From an uncultured Pseudomonas sp. (lineage in GTDB: Bacteria; Pseudomonadota; Gammaproteobacteria; Pseudomonadales; Pseudomonadaceae), in NCBI RefSeq assembly GCF_943846705.1, contig NZ_OX044366.1, forward strand, positions 558,001-622,000: a stretch of 64,000 nt of DNA. Reading direction: 5' to 3'. Both the position numbers and the translations under genes were made by a program. Shown piece after piece: positions 1 to 8,205 of this stretch; within the stretch, counting starts at the first letter, position 1; each line of letters opens with the position of its first letter. The notes under the pieces are model-generated. The model was not told the DNA's origin, searched no databases, and was given only the letters and a program-made list of their open reading frames with translations.

Positions 1-528
1 TCCAACCCCATCAAAGTATCTAGGGTACATATCCAGCGCGGCTCGCGCGCGATGACAGAGCGCATCAAACCTCTCATAATACTCAACTTGACCTTCCGTA
101 ACTTCTTTTAAGGCAATTTTACGCCTTTGGTGATGAATCCAGTCATTCAAAATACTTAACGAATTGCACTCACCAACGTGAAGCTCATCACCATTCAATT
201 TAGCTACTTCGTCCCAAGCCTCTCGTATAGAAACCCACTTAAAACCAGCAGAATCTATGTCGCAACCTGAACACCTCATAAGAAAGTTAACAAGCGTACC
301 CCCCTTAAAAAATATCAAATGAACAGGAACTTTTATAAAGTCGGCGCTAATACAAAAATCTTCCGCCAACCGAGAGCGGACCAACTTGCTTGGTGCACAA
401 TCTGAATTATGCTCCCATCTTAAAAACAAACCTTTCGAATAATTTATATCCTTACGCATCAAAACCTCAAAAGAGTCATTAGTAATTAATGCCCCGTAAT
501 GACCAGCTTCTGGCACAGCAAGCTTCAT
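1..528 (-). CDS. Unrecognised protein, N-terminal 176 residues (partial)
   Basis: An open frame on the minus strand starts with ATG at 526-528 and runs without a stop off the left edge, so the C-terminus is missing. An AGGAG ribosome site lies 8 bases upstream. The visible protein begins MKLAVPEAGHYGALITND and holds a Cys-x2-Cys pair (RCSGCDI) and a charged, probably helical stretch towards the edge. It is notably AT-rich compared with the genes after 3 kb but similar to the DUF3987 gene at 1318. I do not recognise the family. It diverges from the AlpA-type gene at 903, which suggests it is cargo of the same mobile element. Confidence 0.7.
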   Translation of the reverse strand, partial: MKLAVPEAGHYGALITNDSFEVLMRKDINYSKGLFLRWEHNSDCAPSKLVRSRLAEDFCISADFIKVPVHLIFFKGGTLVNFLMRCSGCDIDSAGFKWVSIREAWDEVAKLNGDELHVGECNSLSILNDWIHHQRRKIALKEVTEGQVEYYERFDALCHRARAALDMYPRYFDGVG

Positions 529-692
529 TAGCCTATCTCCTCAATTCCCGACCATGCCTAGCACTCACCATAGTCCCATGAGACCAGCTTCTCATGCGGA
601 ACAGGCCTCCATCTTCCTTCAGCACCATCTGAGCCCACGCCCAGGGGCGGCCCGCTTTCTTCATAGAAAATAAATAGAGGAAGAGCCAAAAG

Positions 693-730
693 CCCGCGAT
701 AGCTGCGACAGCTGTCGCAGCTATCGCGGG
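693..730. repeat. Perfect 38-bp palindrome
   Basis: Positions 693-711 and 712-730 are exact reverse complements with no loop. The centre is GACAGCTGTC and the ends are CCCGCGATAG/CTATCGCGGG. It lies in the 374-base gap between the divergent genes at 1-528 and 903, with no other gene in that gap. It could be a strong hairpin, a regulator or recombinase binding site, or an insertion target. The flanking T-runs are too weak for a convincing terminator. Confidence 0.9.
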
Positions 731-902
731 TATTGGACACCTGCCCCTTAGTCAACCGCGCAAGCCACTACCACGCAAGAACATAAAAATCAACACCAAT
801 GCTTGCAGCCCCTGTGTCAGGTAAAAAATTCCAGCTAAGTAGAGCAAGTGAAGGCGAAAGGTCATAGGCATAGCATCGCCTTACCAAATCGGAGGCAAAA
901 AA

Positions 903-1247
903 ATGACTGAAAAACACGAAGTCGAGGCGAGCACTGCTGAAAGGCATGCAACCTTTCTTCATCAAGCCGAGCGCTACACAAATGTACGCAACTCGATATC
1001 CGAGCTACGGACAAAGGAGGCGAACACACATGCAGAGGAAATATCAAAACCCCAAATAATTCGGTTAAGCCAACTCACTGAGATGCTGTCGATCTCACGC
1101 TCCTGCGTGTATGACTGGTTAAACCCAAGATCACCGAGGCACGACCCACTCTTTCCGAAACAAATTCGGTTATCCGGACGAAAAAACGGCGGTGCAGTCG
1201 GCTGGCGATTGGAATCAATCATGGCATGGCTCGACAGCCGCGGCTAA
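903..1247 (+). CDS. AlpA-family DNA-binding regulator
   Basis: A 114-residue protein with a GGAGG ribosome site just upstream of the ATG. Residues ~50-114 match the AlpA/excisionase winged-helix type: IIRLSQLTEMLSISRSCVYDW, then a basic loop with FPKQIRLSGRKNGGAVGW and a closing ESIMAWLDSR. AlpA proteins of the CP4-57 prophage type activate integrase/excisionase expression. The first ~45 residues are a charged extension not needed by the family, so a later start is possible. The gene lies 70 bases ahead of a DUF3987/YfjI-like gene, the order seen in CP4-57-like elements (alpA-yfjI). No integrase is visible in the window. Confidence 0.8.
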   Translation: MTEKHEVEASTAERHATFLHQAERYTNVRNSISELRTKEANTHAEEISKPQIIRLSQLTEMLSISRSCVYDWLNPRSPRHDPLFPKQIRLSGRKNGGAVGWRLESIMAWLDSRG

Positions 1248-1317
1248 CTATCAAGAAATGGAAAACATGGTGCCTTGAAAAAGCATCACGGAAATGTAAC
1301 CGAAAAGAGACACTAAC

Positions 1318-2736
1318 ATGAACCAAGAAGCCACAAATAAAACAATCCTCTCAGCACTTAATAAATTTCCCCTACTGAAAGAATTTATTGTTGAAGTAGC
1401 CGAAACCACACAAGCTCCGCTTGAGCTAGCCCTAGCTTCGGCCCTATCAACAATCTCAATGCTATGCCAGCCATTAATAGATGTAAAACGACCAGGAAAT
1501 ATGATCGGACCAGTTTCACTTTTGATCATTAGCATTGCAAGCTCCGGCGAGAGAAAGTCAACAATCGAGAGTATGTTTCTAGGATATATTAGAACATATG
1601 TAAAGAATGCATTAATCACACACCAGAAAGAACTACTCGCCTGGAGTGTTAAATTGGAAGTTTGGGAAGCACGAAAGCGGAAAATCATCAAAGACATGAG
1701 CAATACGCCTCAAACTGAACCAGAATACCAATTACATGAAAGTGAGCTGCTACGCCATCAAGAACATAAACCTGAACGACCACGGGCATTCAACCCGTTT
1801 TACGAAGACGCTACTACAGCAGCCCTTATAAAGGGCATGCGACTTGACATGCCTTGGGCAGCACTAATGTCTAGTGAAGGGATTTCGGTTTTAAAAGGCG
1901 TATTCAATGACTTCGGTAAGATTAATGCATTATGGACCGGAAGCACTATAGACGTATCACGAGCAACAGTTGAAGGCTGTTCACTACATGATGCAAGACT
2001 GACTTTAGGGATTATGATTCAGCTCGAAGTACTAAAAGAGTATCTAGAGGGCAAGGGGGATCTTGCTCGCTCTGTTGGATTACTATCTCGCGCCTTAGTT
2101 TTTCATCCAGAATCGACTCAGGGAACGCGCTTCATAAAGAACAAAGCCATCAATAACGAAGTTATCGCAAAATATAACGAACGAGTGCACAACCTGCTGG
2201 AAAAATGCATGCACCGCCTACGCAATACTTCCGAAGAAAAGAAAACAATAAGCTTATCAACCAGTGCAGCTGCGTACTGGACTGAATCATACAACAAGAT
2301 AGAGTCAGAACTGCAAGTAGGTGGCACATATGAAAGATCTAAGGATCATGCATCTAAGCTCAGCGAGAATATTGCTCGCGTAGCTGCACTTTTACGTTAC
2401 TTCGAATTCGGCGAAGGGCTTATCACCCTAGAAGAGCTTCAAGCGGCAGAAAAAATCGTCCTCGAATGCTCAAAAACTTTTCGAAATGAATTTACATTTA
2501 TGCCCAAGATCATCAGTGATTCAGAAATTTTATTCGCCTGGATTCAATCCAACTGTAAAAACTCGAATATATTTAACTGGGTTGATAAAAACGACATTCT
2601 CCGAAAAGGCCCATCAAAGTTTCGCGCAGTTTCGAAACTCAACCCCACATTAGACTGCTTAGTGGCCTCGGGAAAAATAATTGTGAATGATAAAGTTAGA
2701 CCAGTCCGGATTGAAATAAACAGAAGCTTTTTATAA
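1318..2736 (+). CDS. DUF3987 (YfjI-like) mobile-element protein
   Basis: A 472-residue protein resembling the DUF3987 family found in prophage-like elements, where members often sit next to AlpA and have primase/helicase-like neighbours. Residues ~70-85 (ISIASSGERKSTIES) form the degenerate P-loop-like motif typical of this family. The middle (residues ~155-260) holds the conserved core around YEDATTAALIKGM, and the C-terminal third is helical. Its function is not established; a role in replication or control of the element is an inference. The base composition is AT-rich, unlike the following recombination genes, so the AlpA/DUF3987 pair may have a separate origin. A strong terminator follows. 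Confidence 0.75.
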   Translation: MNQEATNKTILSALNKFPLLKEFIVEVAETTQAPLELALASALSTISMLCQPLIDVKRPGNMIGPVSLLIISIASSGERKSTIESMFLGYIRTYVKNALITHQKELLAWSVKLEVWEARKRKIIKDMSNTPQTEPEYQLHESELLRHQEHKPERPRAFNPFYEDATTAALIKGMRLDMPWAALMSSEGISVLKGVFNDFGKINALWTGSTIDVSRATVEGCSLHDARLTLGIMIQLEVLKEYLEGKGDLARSVGLLSRALVFHPESTQGTRFIKNKAINNEVIAKYNERVHNLLEKCMHRLRNTSEEKKTISLSTSAAAYWTESYNKIESELQVGGTYERSKDHASKLSENIARVAALLRYFEFGEGLITLEELQAAEKIVLECSKTFRNEFTFMPKIISDSEILFAWIQSNCKNSNIFNWVDKNDILRKGPSKFRAVSKLNPTLDCLVASGKIIVNDKVRPVRIEINRSFL

Positions 2737-2749
2737 CCCAGCACTTTAC

Positions 2750-2776
2750 CACCGGCCTTGCGCCGGTGCTTTTTTT
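2750..2776 (+). terminator. Rho-independent terminator after the DUF3987 gene
   Basis: CACCGGC (2750-2756) pairs with GCCGGTG (2762-2768) across a five-base loop and is followed by a run of seven T. Confidence 0.9.
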
Positions 2777-2850
2777 ACTTGTAATACGATTCGAAATAAT
2801 CTCAGTCACACATTACTGCAATGACATCACCACCAAAAAGGTTTTTTACC

Positions 2851-3180
2851 ATGTCATTGCGCTGCCCTCACTGTCACTCACCCAAAGTCGCTTCATTCCA
2901 TCAAGCCATGAAAGTTGGCGCAGCCATCGGCACCGTAGGCGGTGTTGCGCGTGGTGTCAGCGCTGCACTGGCCGGCGGCCAAGCAGGTGCGCTAGTTGGC
3001 ACTATCGCTGGACCTTTCGGCATCACACTCGGCTATGTATCAGGTGCCATCCTCGGTGGCCTGGCCGGCGGGGTTGGTGGTTGTGCGCTCGGCGCGCAGC
3101 TGGGCGATACGCTCGACCGTCATGTCCTAGCCAACAACCTCTGCCTACTCTGCGGCCATCGCTTCAACCTGCCGGCCTGA
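2851..3180 (+). CDS. Small zinc-ribbon, glycine-zipper membrane protein
   Basis: A 109-residue protein starting at ATG 2851 (MSLRCPHCHSP); an upstream in-frame ATG at 2821 is less likely because an AAGG site precedes 2851. It has CPHC near the N-terminus and CLLCG near the C-terminus, together a plausible split zinc ribbon. Between them, residues ~20-90 are very rich in Gly and Ala with repeated GxxxG spacing (GAAIGTVGGVARG, GAILGGLAGGVGG), the glycine-zipper type that packs in membranes. Similar small proteins are common next to DUF932 and YqaJ genes on plasmids and ICEs. The function is unknown. Confidence 0.7.
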   Translation: MSLRCPHCHSPKVASFHQAMKVGAAIGTVGGVARGVSAALAGGQAGALVGTIAGPFGITLGYVSGAILGGLAGGVGGCALGAQLGDTLDRHVLANNLCLLCGHRFNLPA

Positions 3181-3221
3181 TCCGGCTCCCACTCTCTTTC
3201 TATTCATATCGTCCGGACGGT

Positions 3222-3238
3222 GCTGCGCCTTGCGCAGC
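3222..3238. terminator. Hairpin between zinc-ribbon and DUF932 genes
   Basis: GCTGCGC (3222-3228) pairs with GCGCAGC (3232-3238) over a 3-base loop, followed by GCTTTATG. The T-run is weak, so it may only attenuate. Confidence 0.5.
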
Positions 3239-3274
3239 GCTTTATGCCGTCCTGCACCCAAAGGAATCTCAACC

Positions 3275-4243
3275 ATGGCTCATCTCGTCGAAACAATGGC
3301 CTACGCTGGCGCTGCTCCGTGGCACGGTCTGGGCAATCAACTCACTCAGAAACAACCCATCGAAGTCTGGCAACGCGAAGCCGGCATGGACTGGCAGATC
3401 CAGGAAAGCCCGGTGCATTTCAAATCGGACAGCATCGGTACGCTGGGCGCTATCCACTCGTTTCCCGAGCAAAAGGTGCTGTTCCGCTCGGACACTAAGG
3501 CACCGCTGTCAGTGGTCTCCAACCGCTACCACACTGTGCAGCCGCGCGAGGTGCTGGAGTTTTATCGAGACCTCACTGAGGTCTCTGGCTACGAGCTTGA
3601 AACTGCTGGTGTACTGAAAGGCGGGCGCAAATTCTGGGCGCTGGCGCGTACCGGGCAAGGTGCTGTGATCAAGGGTAACGATCAGGTTAATGGCTACTTG
3701 CTCCTGGCCACATCCTGCGACGGCACCCTGGCCACCACTGCCACGCCAACCACGGTACGGGTGGTCTGCAATAACACCCTGACCATCGCCCTGGACGGTG
3801 CCAGCCGGGCTATCAAGGTACCGCACAACACCCGCTTCGATCCAAAGGCGGTGAAGAAGCAACTCGGCATCGCCGTCTCGCAATGGGACGACTTCATGTA
3901 CCGCATGCGCGCACTGGCCGAGCGCAAGGTGCAGTGGCATGAGGCACTGGGCTTCTTTATGAACGTGCTGTGCGAGACCAGTCCGACCGGTGCTCTACCG
4001 GAGGTGCTGCCCAACGAGCGCGCACTGCGCAAAGTCCAGGAACTGTACGAAGGTCGTGGTCGGGGCAGTCAGCTCGACTCAGCACGCGGCACTGCCTGGG
4101 GCCTGCTCAACTCCGTGACCGAGTTTGTCGATCACGAGCGCCGTGCCCGCAGCAACGAGTACCGCATGGACTCAGCCTGGTTCGGCCAGGGCGCGCAGAT
4201 CAAACAACGTGCCCTGGATACCGCTCTGCAACTGGTCGCCTGA
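3275..4243 (+). CDS. DUF932 domain protein
   Basis: A 322-residue protein starting at ATG 3275 (MAHLVETMAYAGAAPWHGLG) behind an AAGGAA site; longer in-frame starts at 3230 lack one. The whole length fits DUF932, with the N-terminal APWHGLG motif, SDTKAPLSVVSNRYHTVQP, and the central VRVVCNNTLTIAL stretch. DUF932 proteins are found on plasmids, phages and ICEs and resemble the LGT/plasmid-associated 'phage/plasmid-like protein' TIGR03299. They commonly sit beside single-strand annealing or YqaJ-type genes, as here. The biochemical role is not established. Confidence 0.85.
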   Translation: MAHLVETMAYAGAAPWHGLGNQLTQKQPIEVWQREAGMDWQIQESPVHFKSDSIGTLGAIHSFPEQKVLFRSDTKAPLSVVSNRYHTVQPREVLEFYRDLTEVSGYELETAGVLKGGRKFWALARTGQGAVIKGNDQVNGYLLLATSCDGTLATTATPTTVRVVCNNTLTIALDGASRAIKVPHNTRFDPKAVKKQLGIAVSQWDDFMYRMRALAERKVQWHEALGFFMNVLCETSPTGALPEVLPNERALRKVQELYEGRGRGSQLDSARGTAWGLLNSVTEFVDHERRARSNEYRMDSAWFGQGAQIKQRALDTALQLVA

Positions 4244-4265
4244 CCGCTTAACCCCACCACTCCAT

Positions 4266-4302
4266 AACGCCCGATCAGCCTAGTTGCTGATCGGGCGTTT
4301 CT
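4266..4302 (+). terminator. Terminator between DUF932 and yqaJ genes
   Basis: A perfect 14-bp stem, AACGCCCGATCAGC (4266-4279) with GCTGATCGGGCGTT (4286-4299), ending in T and a T-rich tail. It is nearly symmetrical and could work on both strands. Confidence 0.9.
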
Positions 4303-4322
4303 ATTTTCGCAAGGTGATCGCT

Positions 4323-5324
4323 ATGAAAGCTACTCCGTTGAGCAGCGCCAGCAAGCCGCGCCCGGCTCTGCGTTTAATCAGCACCAAGGAATTACCACGT
4401 GAAGACTGGCTGGCAGTGCGCAAGCAAGGCATCGGCAGCTCGGATGCAGGTGCGGCTGTGGGCCTTAATCCCTATAAATCACAGCTGGAGCTGTGGATGG
4501 AAAAAACCGGGCGTGACACCACTCTGCCCAAGGCCGATCCGCACGATGAGGAAAGCCCGATGTACTGGGGCAATGTGCTGGAGCCTGTCGTGGCCTGGCA
4601 TTACAGCAAACGCACTAAGAACAAGGTCCGGCGCATCAACGCCGTGCTGCAACACCCTGATCCTGAGCTGCCCTGGATGCTGGCCAACATCGACCGCGAG
4701 GTCATTGGTGCTGACGATGTGCAGATCCTCGAATGCAAGACAGCCGGCATAAACGGCGCACGCCTCTGGAAAGAAGGCGTGCCCGAGTATGTGCAGTTGC
4801 AGGTAATGCACCAGCTCGCCGTCACCGGCAAGCAAGCGGCCGATGTGGCGGTATTGCTGGGTGGCCAGACGCTGGAGATACATCGCATCGAACGGGACGA
4901 GCAGATGATTGCTCGCCTGATCGAGCTGGAACGCAAGTTCTGGCACTACGTCGAGACCGACACGCCACCGCCGGCTGATGGCTCAGCCTCGGCTGAAATA
5001 GCTCTGCGCGCGCTCTATCCTGAAGACAACGGCAAGACCGTCGATTTTAGTGGCCGTGCGGGTTTGGCAGCCGCCTATATCGAACTGAAAGCAGTACGCC
5101 AGTCGATGGCAGAAAAGGAAACCCGCGAAGCCCAGCTCAAGCAGATGCTGCAACAGGCTATGGGCGATGCCACCCGCGCCGAGTTCAGCCACGGCTTTAT
5201 CAGTTGGAAGAAAGCCAAGGGCAGCAGCGTGCTCGACGTGGAAACCATGCTGAAGGATAAGCCTTACCTGCAGGTTCGCTATACCAAGCTCAAGGAAGGC
5301 AGCCGGCGCTTCCTGGTCAGCTGA
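4323..5324 (+). CDS. YqaJ-type viral recombinase (lambda-exonuclease fold)
   Basis: A 333-residue protein starting at ATG 4323 with AAGGTGA upstream. Residues ~25-200 match the YqaJ viral recombinase domain: DWLAVRKQGIGSSDAGAAVG, SQLELWMEKTG, MYWGNVLEPVVAWHYS, ANIDREV and ILECKTA, where the D...E-x-K residues are the PD-(D/E)xK nuclease core. The C-terminal part (~230-300) is a charged helix (KAVRQSMAEKETREAQLKQM). Such enzymes resect double-stranded ends and work with single-strand annealing proteins in phage or ICE recombination. No recognisable Bet/RecT partner lies adjacent; the DUF932 gene upstream occupies that place. Confidence 0.9.
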   Translation: MKATPLSSASKPRPALRLISTKELPREDWLAVRKQGIGSSDAGAAVGLNPYKSQLELWMEKTGRDTTLPKADPHDEESPMYWGNVLEPVVAWHYSKRTKNKVRRINAVLQHPDPELPWMLANIDREVIGADDVQILECKTAGINGARLWKEGVPEYVQLQVMHQLAVTGKQAADVAVLLGGQTLEIHRIERDEQMIARLIELERKFWHYVETDTPPPADGSASAEIALRALYPEDNGKTVDFSGRAGLAAAYIELKAVRQSMAEKETREAQLKQMLQQAMGDATRAEFSHGFISWKKAKGSSVLDVETMLKDKPYLQVRYTKLKEGSRRFLVS

Positions 5325-5355
5325 TTACCCCCATTTAACCATTCCCTCCCCCCTT

Positions 5356-5396
5356 GGCCAGCCCATGCAGTTAGCGCTGCGTGGCTGGCCTTTTTT
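5356..5396 (+). terminator. Terminator between yqaJ and RDF-like genes
   Basis: GGCCAGCC (5356-5363) pairs with GGCTGGCC (5383-5390), followed by six T. Confidence 0.85.
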
Positions 5397-5415
5397 CATT
5401 TCCAGGAGAACCACC

Positions 5416-6366
5416 ATGCTCAAAGGTCTGGCTATCACCCCGCCGGTGCTCGGGCGGATTTCTATCGGTAAGGTCATCGAAAAGAACGGCAAACGCCTGC
5501 CGGAGAAAGATGACCAGTTCACCATCACTTCCCAGGTGCAAGGCAAGGACGGCTGGCTGCTGCACCCGCTCAACGACGAGTTGCGCCAGGGCAAGGACGA
5601 CAAGCTGCGCAGCATCCCGGTACGCCTACTGTTCAACGAGCCGGAGCTGAACTTTCGCGCCGACTACACGCTGTTTGAACGGCAGTCCGGTCGACCGCTG
5701 TGTGTGGGCAATGGCGAGACCTGCAAACGCGCCACCCAAGACGGCATGCAGTCGCTCCCCTGCCCTTCACCGGATGCCTGTCCACTGGCCAAGGGCGGCG
5801 CTTGCAAGCCCTATGGCCGGCTAAACGTGCTGATTGGTGATGACGATCCGCTCGGCAGCTTCGTGTTTCGCACCACCGGCTTCAACAGCATTCGCACCCT
5901 GGCCGCTCGACTGCATTACTTCCAGGCTATTTCTGGCAATCGGCTGGCATGCCTGCCGCTGGAACTGCGCCTGCGCGGCAAGTCGACTCGCCAGAGCCAT
6001 GGTACGCCGATCTTCTATGTCGACCTGACGGTACGCAGCGACATGGACATGGCCGAGACGCTGCTAGCTGCCACCGAACTGGATGCCAAACGGCAAAGCG
6101 CAGGCTTTGATCAGGTCGCGCTGGATGAGGCCGCGCAGCGTGGCTTGGCCAATGGTGCCTTCGAGGACAGCGAGGAAGACGCGGGGGCAATCGCCGAGGA
6201 GTTCTACCCCACCGAAGAAAGCCAACCGCCAGCCAGCAACACGCCGCAGCGCTCTGCGAAAGCCAGCCTGGCCGAGAAGCTGGATGCGCAAGCCCAGCGC
6301 CACACCCCTCCGACAGATAACCATCAAGGAGCCCACCATGCGCCTGCACAAGCTCAAAGCCAGTGA
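5416..6366 (+). CDS. Recombination-directionality-factor-like, Cys-rich protein
   Basis: A 316-residue protein starting at ATG 5416 (MLKGLAITPPVLGRISIGKV) behind AGGAGA. The N-terminal two-thirds resemble the Gp3-like recombination directionality factor family, often annotated 'hydrolase or metal-binding protein' on Pseudomonas plasmids and ICEs. A cysteine cluster around residues 93-135 (CVGNGETCKRA, CPSPDACPLAKGGACKPYG) looks metal-binding. The last ~80 residues are low-complexity and rich in Glu, Gln and Ala. Its 3' end overlaps the radC-like gene start by 29 bases in another frame, so the two are probably translated together. Function is inferred from the family only. Confidence 0.75.
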   Translation: MLKGLAITPPVLGRISIGKVIEKNGKRLPEKDDQFTITSQVQGKDGWLLHPLNDELRQGKDDKLRSIPVRLLFNEPELNFRADYTLFERQSGRPLCVGNGETCKRATQDGMQSLPCPSPDACPLAKGGACKPYGRLNVLIGDDDPLGSFVFRTTGFNSIRTLAARLHYFQAISGNRLACLPLELRLRGKSTRQSHGTPIFYVDLTVRSDMDMAETLLAATELDAKRQSAGFDQVALDEAAQRGLANGAFEDSEEDAGAIAEEFYPTEESQPPASNTPQRSAKASLAEKLDAQAQRHTPPTDNHQGAHHAPAQAQSQ

Positions 6367-6835
6367 CTCGACCGGAACCTACCTGGTCGAGTCGCCGGTC
6401 ACGGAAGCCGACATCCTGCTGATGGCCCGGCAGTTGGCGAACCTGCGTCTGCGCCGGGGGCGAGCACTGACCTCACCGAAGGATGTGTTCAACCACCTGC
6501 AGGCGCTGCTGGCCGATTACGAGCATGAGGTATTCGCCCTGCTCCTGCTCGACAGCCGGCACCGGGTGATTGCCTTTCACGAGCTGTTCCGGGGCACGCT
6601 GGACAGTGCCAGCGTCTATCCCCGAGAAATCGTCAAGGCTGCCTTGGAGCACAACGCCGCGGCAACCGTGCTGGTACACAACCACCCTTCCGGTGATCCA
6701 GAACCCAGCCAAGCGGATTTCACCCTCACCCACAAATTGCAGGAGGCCCTGAATCTGGTGGGGGTGCGGACACTCGACCATATCGTGGTGGGCCAGGAAG
6801 GCTGCGTGTCGCTCGCGGAACTGGGTTACCTGTGA
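6338..6835 (+). CDS. radC: RadC-family JAB/MPN domain protein
   Basis: A 165-residue protein starting at ATG 6338 with AAGGAG upstream, inside the end of the preceding gene. It carries the JAB metalloprotease-like core of RadC: the E in LFRGTLDSASVYPREI, the zinc ligands HNHPSGDPEPSQAD and the closing LDHIVVG. It lacks the long N-terminal helix-hairpin-helix region of chromosomal RadC (about 225 residues), which is normal for the mobile-element versions. Despite the name, a role in DNA repair has not been demonstrated. It completes the recombination block of the element. Confidence 0.9.
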   Translation: MRLHKLKASDSTGTYLVESPVTEADILLMARQLANLRLRRGRALTSPKDVFNHLQALLADYEHEVFALLLLDSRHRVIAFHELFRGTLDSASVYPREIVKAALEHNAAATVLVHNHPSGDPEPSQADFTLTHKLQEALNLVGVRTLDHIVVGQEGCVSLAELGYL

Positions 6836-6847
6836 GGAGAAACGAAG

Positions 6848-7057
6848 ATGAAGCTACTGCGGATCTTTGCTGCCGTTTTCATGTTTGCCGGCATCCTCGC
6901 CGGCTGCCTGGCCCTTCTGCTGCTGGTGATCCTGATGGTGCGCTTTCCGCCGCTGCTGATCGCTGTGCTGCTGGCGAGCTGGATTTTCTGCCGCCTGGTG
7001 AAGGTATTGGCACCAGGGAAAGCAACGGCAAAACCCACCACTGCACCACCAAAATAA
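6848..7057 (+). CDS. Small membrane protein
   Basis: A 69-residue protein with GAGGAGA just upstream of ATG. Two hydrophobic helices (residues ~5-30 and ~33-50) are followed by a Lys/Pro/Thr-rich tail (TAKPTTAPPK). It begins 13 bases after the radC-like gene, so it is probably co-transcribed. I do not recognise the family. Confidence 0.6.
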   Translation: MKLLRIFAAVFMFAGILAGCLALLLLVILMVRFPPLLIAVLLASWIFCRLVKVLAPGKATAKPTTAPPK

Positions 7058-7117
7058 TCACTACCCCTGAGCAGCCAGACAAGCACTGGCCGCCTCAACT
7101 CGATAGGGAGCATTACG

Positions 7118-7423
7118 ATGAACAGACAGTGTTTGATCTGCGAATCTCGGGCGGTACTGACACGGGACGCAGCCAAAGGACTGACCCTACTGGTCGGGCT
7201 GTTCAATGGCGCGATAAAGGGGGCTCAGCGCACGCATAAAGGGAGCGGCCATGCCGACCTCCTCAGCGGACTGGCAGCAGTCGAACCTGCTTACCCTGAG
7301 GCCCGGAAGGCGGCAGAGGATGTCGCGCGGTTTCACTTCGCCGGCTTCGACTGCCTGTGCCTGCGCTGCGGCGCTTTGTTTGATGAGACAGCAGAAAGTC
7401 AGGAGGGCCTTAGCCCCGGCTGA
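7118..7423 (+). CDS. Hypothetical protein with two Cys-x2-Cys pairs
   Basis: A 101-residue protein starting MNRQCLICESRAVL with a GGGAG site upstream. CLIC at the N-terminus and CLRCG near residue 87 suggest a small zinc-binding protein; the stretch between is helical. It is the last plus-strand gene of the recombination block, and its end overlaps the convergent XRE gene by 14 bases. No family recognised. Confidence 0.6.
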   Translation: MNRQCLICESRAVLTRDAAKGLTLLVGLFNGAIKGAQRTHKGSGHADLLSGLAAVEPAYPEARKAAEDVARFHFAGFDCLCLRCGALFDETAESQEGLSPG

Positions 7424-7757
7424 GGCGTTCCACCAGACGCTCCACTACTTCCAGTACCAGCGCACGATCACCCACGTTCAGCGTGGACAGCAGCCCCTGC
7501 AGTCGACGCGTCTGATCCTCCGGGCGCGTGCTGCCCTCGGTCAATAACTCGGCCGCGTCGCAGTTAAAGATCGCTGCCAACTCCACCAGACGCTCGACGT
7601 TGGGCATCACGATCCCACGCTCGATGCGCGACACCGCTTCACTGCCAATCTCAAGCTTCTCGGCAACCTGCTCCTGGCTCAGGTCACAGCGAACACGCTG
7701 TCGAGCAATCGCCTGGCCAACGAGTGTCGCTAACTGCTTCGAATCGATTTTTGGCAT
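7410..7757 (-). CDS. XRE-family helix-turn-helix regulator
   Basis: A 115-residue protein. The start is set at ATG 7757 (MPKIDSKQ), because GGAGGGT lies immediately upstream; the TTG at 7769 would sit inside that ribosome site. Residues ~15-70 form a Cro/C1-type helix-turn-helix (CDLSQEQVAEKLEIGSEAVS, RIERG, LAAIFNC). The C-terminal ~45 residues are helical (LVLEVVERLVERLSRG). It probably represses element genes. It points towards the convergent recombination block and is read away from the gene-poor stretch at 7.8-8.6 kb. Confidence 0.85.
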   Translation of the reverse strand: MPKIDSKQLATLVGQAIARQRVRCDLSQEQVAEKLEIGSEAVSRIERGIVMPNVERLVELAAIFNCDAAELLTEGSTRPEDQTRRLQGLLSTLNVGDRALVLEVVERLVERLSRG

Positions 7758-7971
7758 CCCACCCTCCAAGTCAACTCAAATGGTCGAACACCACCCCGTT
7801 GACATGAATGACTTTACGAACCGAAACTCACCTCAAAAGGTTGATAAGGCCTGAAGTCCTTTTCAGTTCCCCTAATGAGGAACTGCAGATGAAGAACAGC
7901 GCGTCAGCGCAAGTACCAACACAAAAGGAAAATTCAAAATGAAGGAAATGTCCTCAACCGCAACGATTAGC

Positions 7972-8120
7972 AACGCGAAAACAACTCAGGAGCCACTAAT
8001 GAAAACTGCCTTGACGCTTGGATTAGCGCCTTCCACGAAGATATGGGCGAGGATGCGATGATCGTGAGCGAGCAGCTTACTGAGTGGCAAGACTGGTGTA
8101 GCGAAGGGCGGTTGCCGTAA
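7972..8120 (+). pseudogene. Possible small-gene remnant in a gene-poor stretch
   Basis: The frame ending at TAA 8118-8120 reads protein-like (ENCLDAWISAFHEDMGED, then LTEWQDWCSEGRLP) but has no good start; the first in-frame ATG gives 25 residues. A different frame with an AAGGA site starts at ATG 7940 and ends at 8062. One frameshift would join the two, so a broken small gene is plausible. A terminator-like hairpin follows at 8157. The rest of 7858-8640 holds nothing I can support apart from a 7-bp inverted repeat at 8290-8306. Confidence 0.3.
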
Positions 8121-8156
8121 CGAGTACTATTAAGCGGATATCCGCTCTGCCGTCAT

Positions 8157-8205
8157 CCAGTGCGGGCTGCCCATGGGCTGACCGCACTGGTTAATGGTTT
8201 TTCTT
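8157..8205 (+). terminator. Terminator-like hairpin
   Basis: CCAGTGCGG (8157-8165) pairs with CCGCACTGG (8182-8190), with an inner GCCCATGGGC, followed by a T-rich tail. Confidence 0.6.

Noticed and set aside
558..755. 65-residue minus-strand frame over the 38-bp palindrome
   Set aside because: No ribosome site, composition not protein-like, and the palindrome explains part of its sequence.
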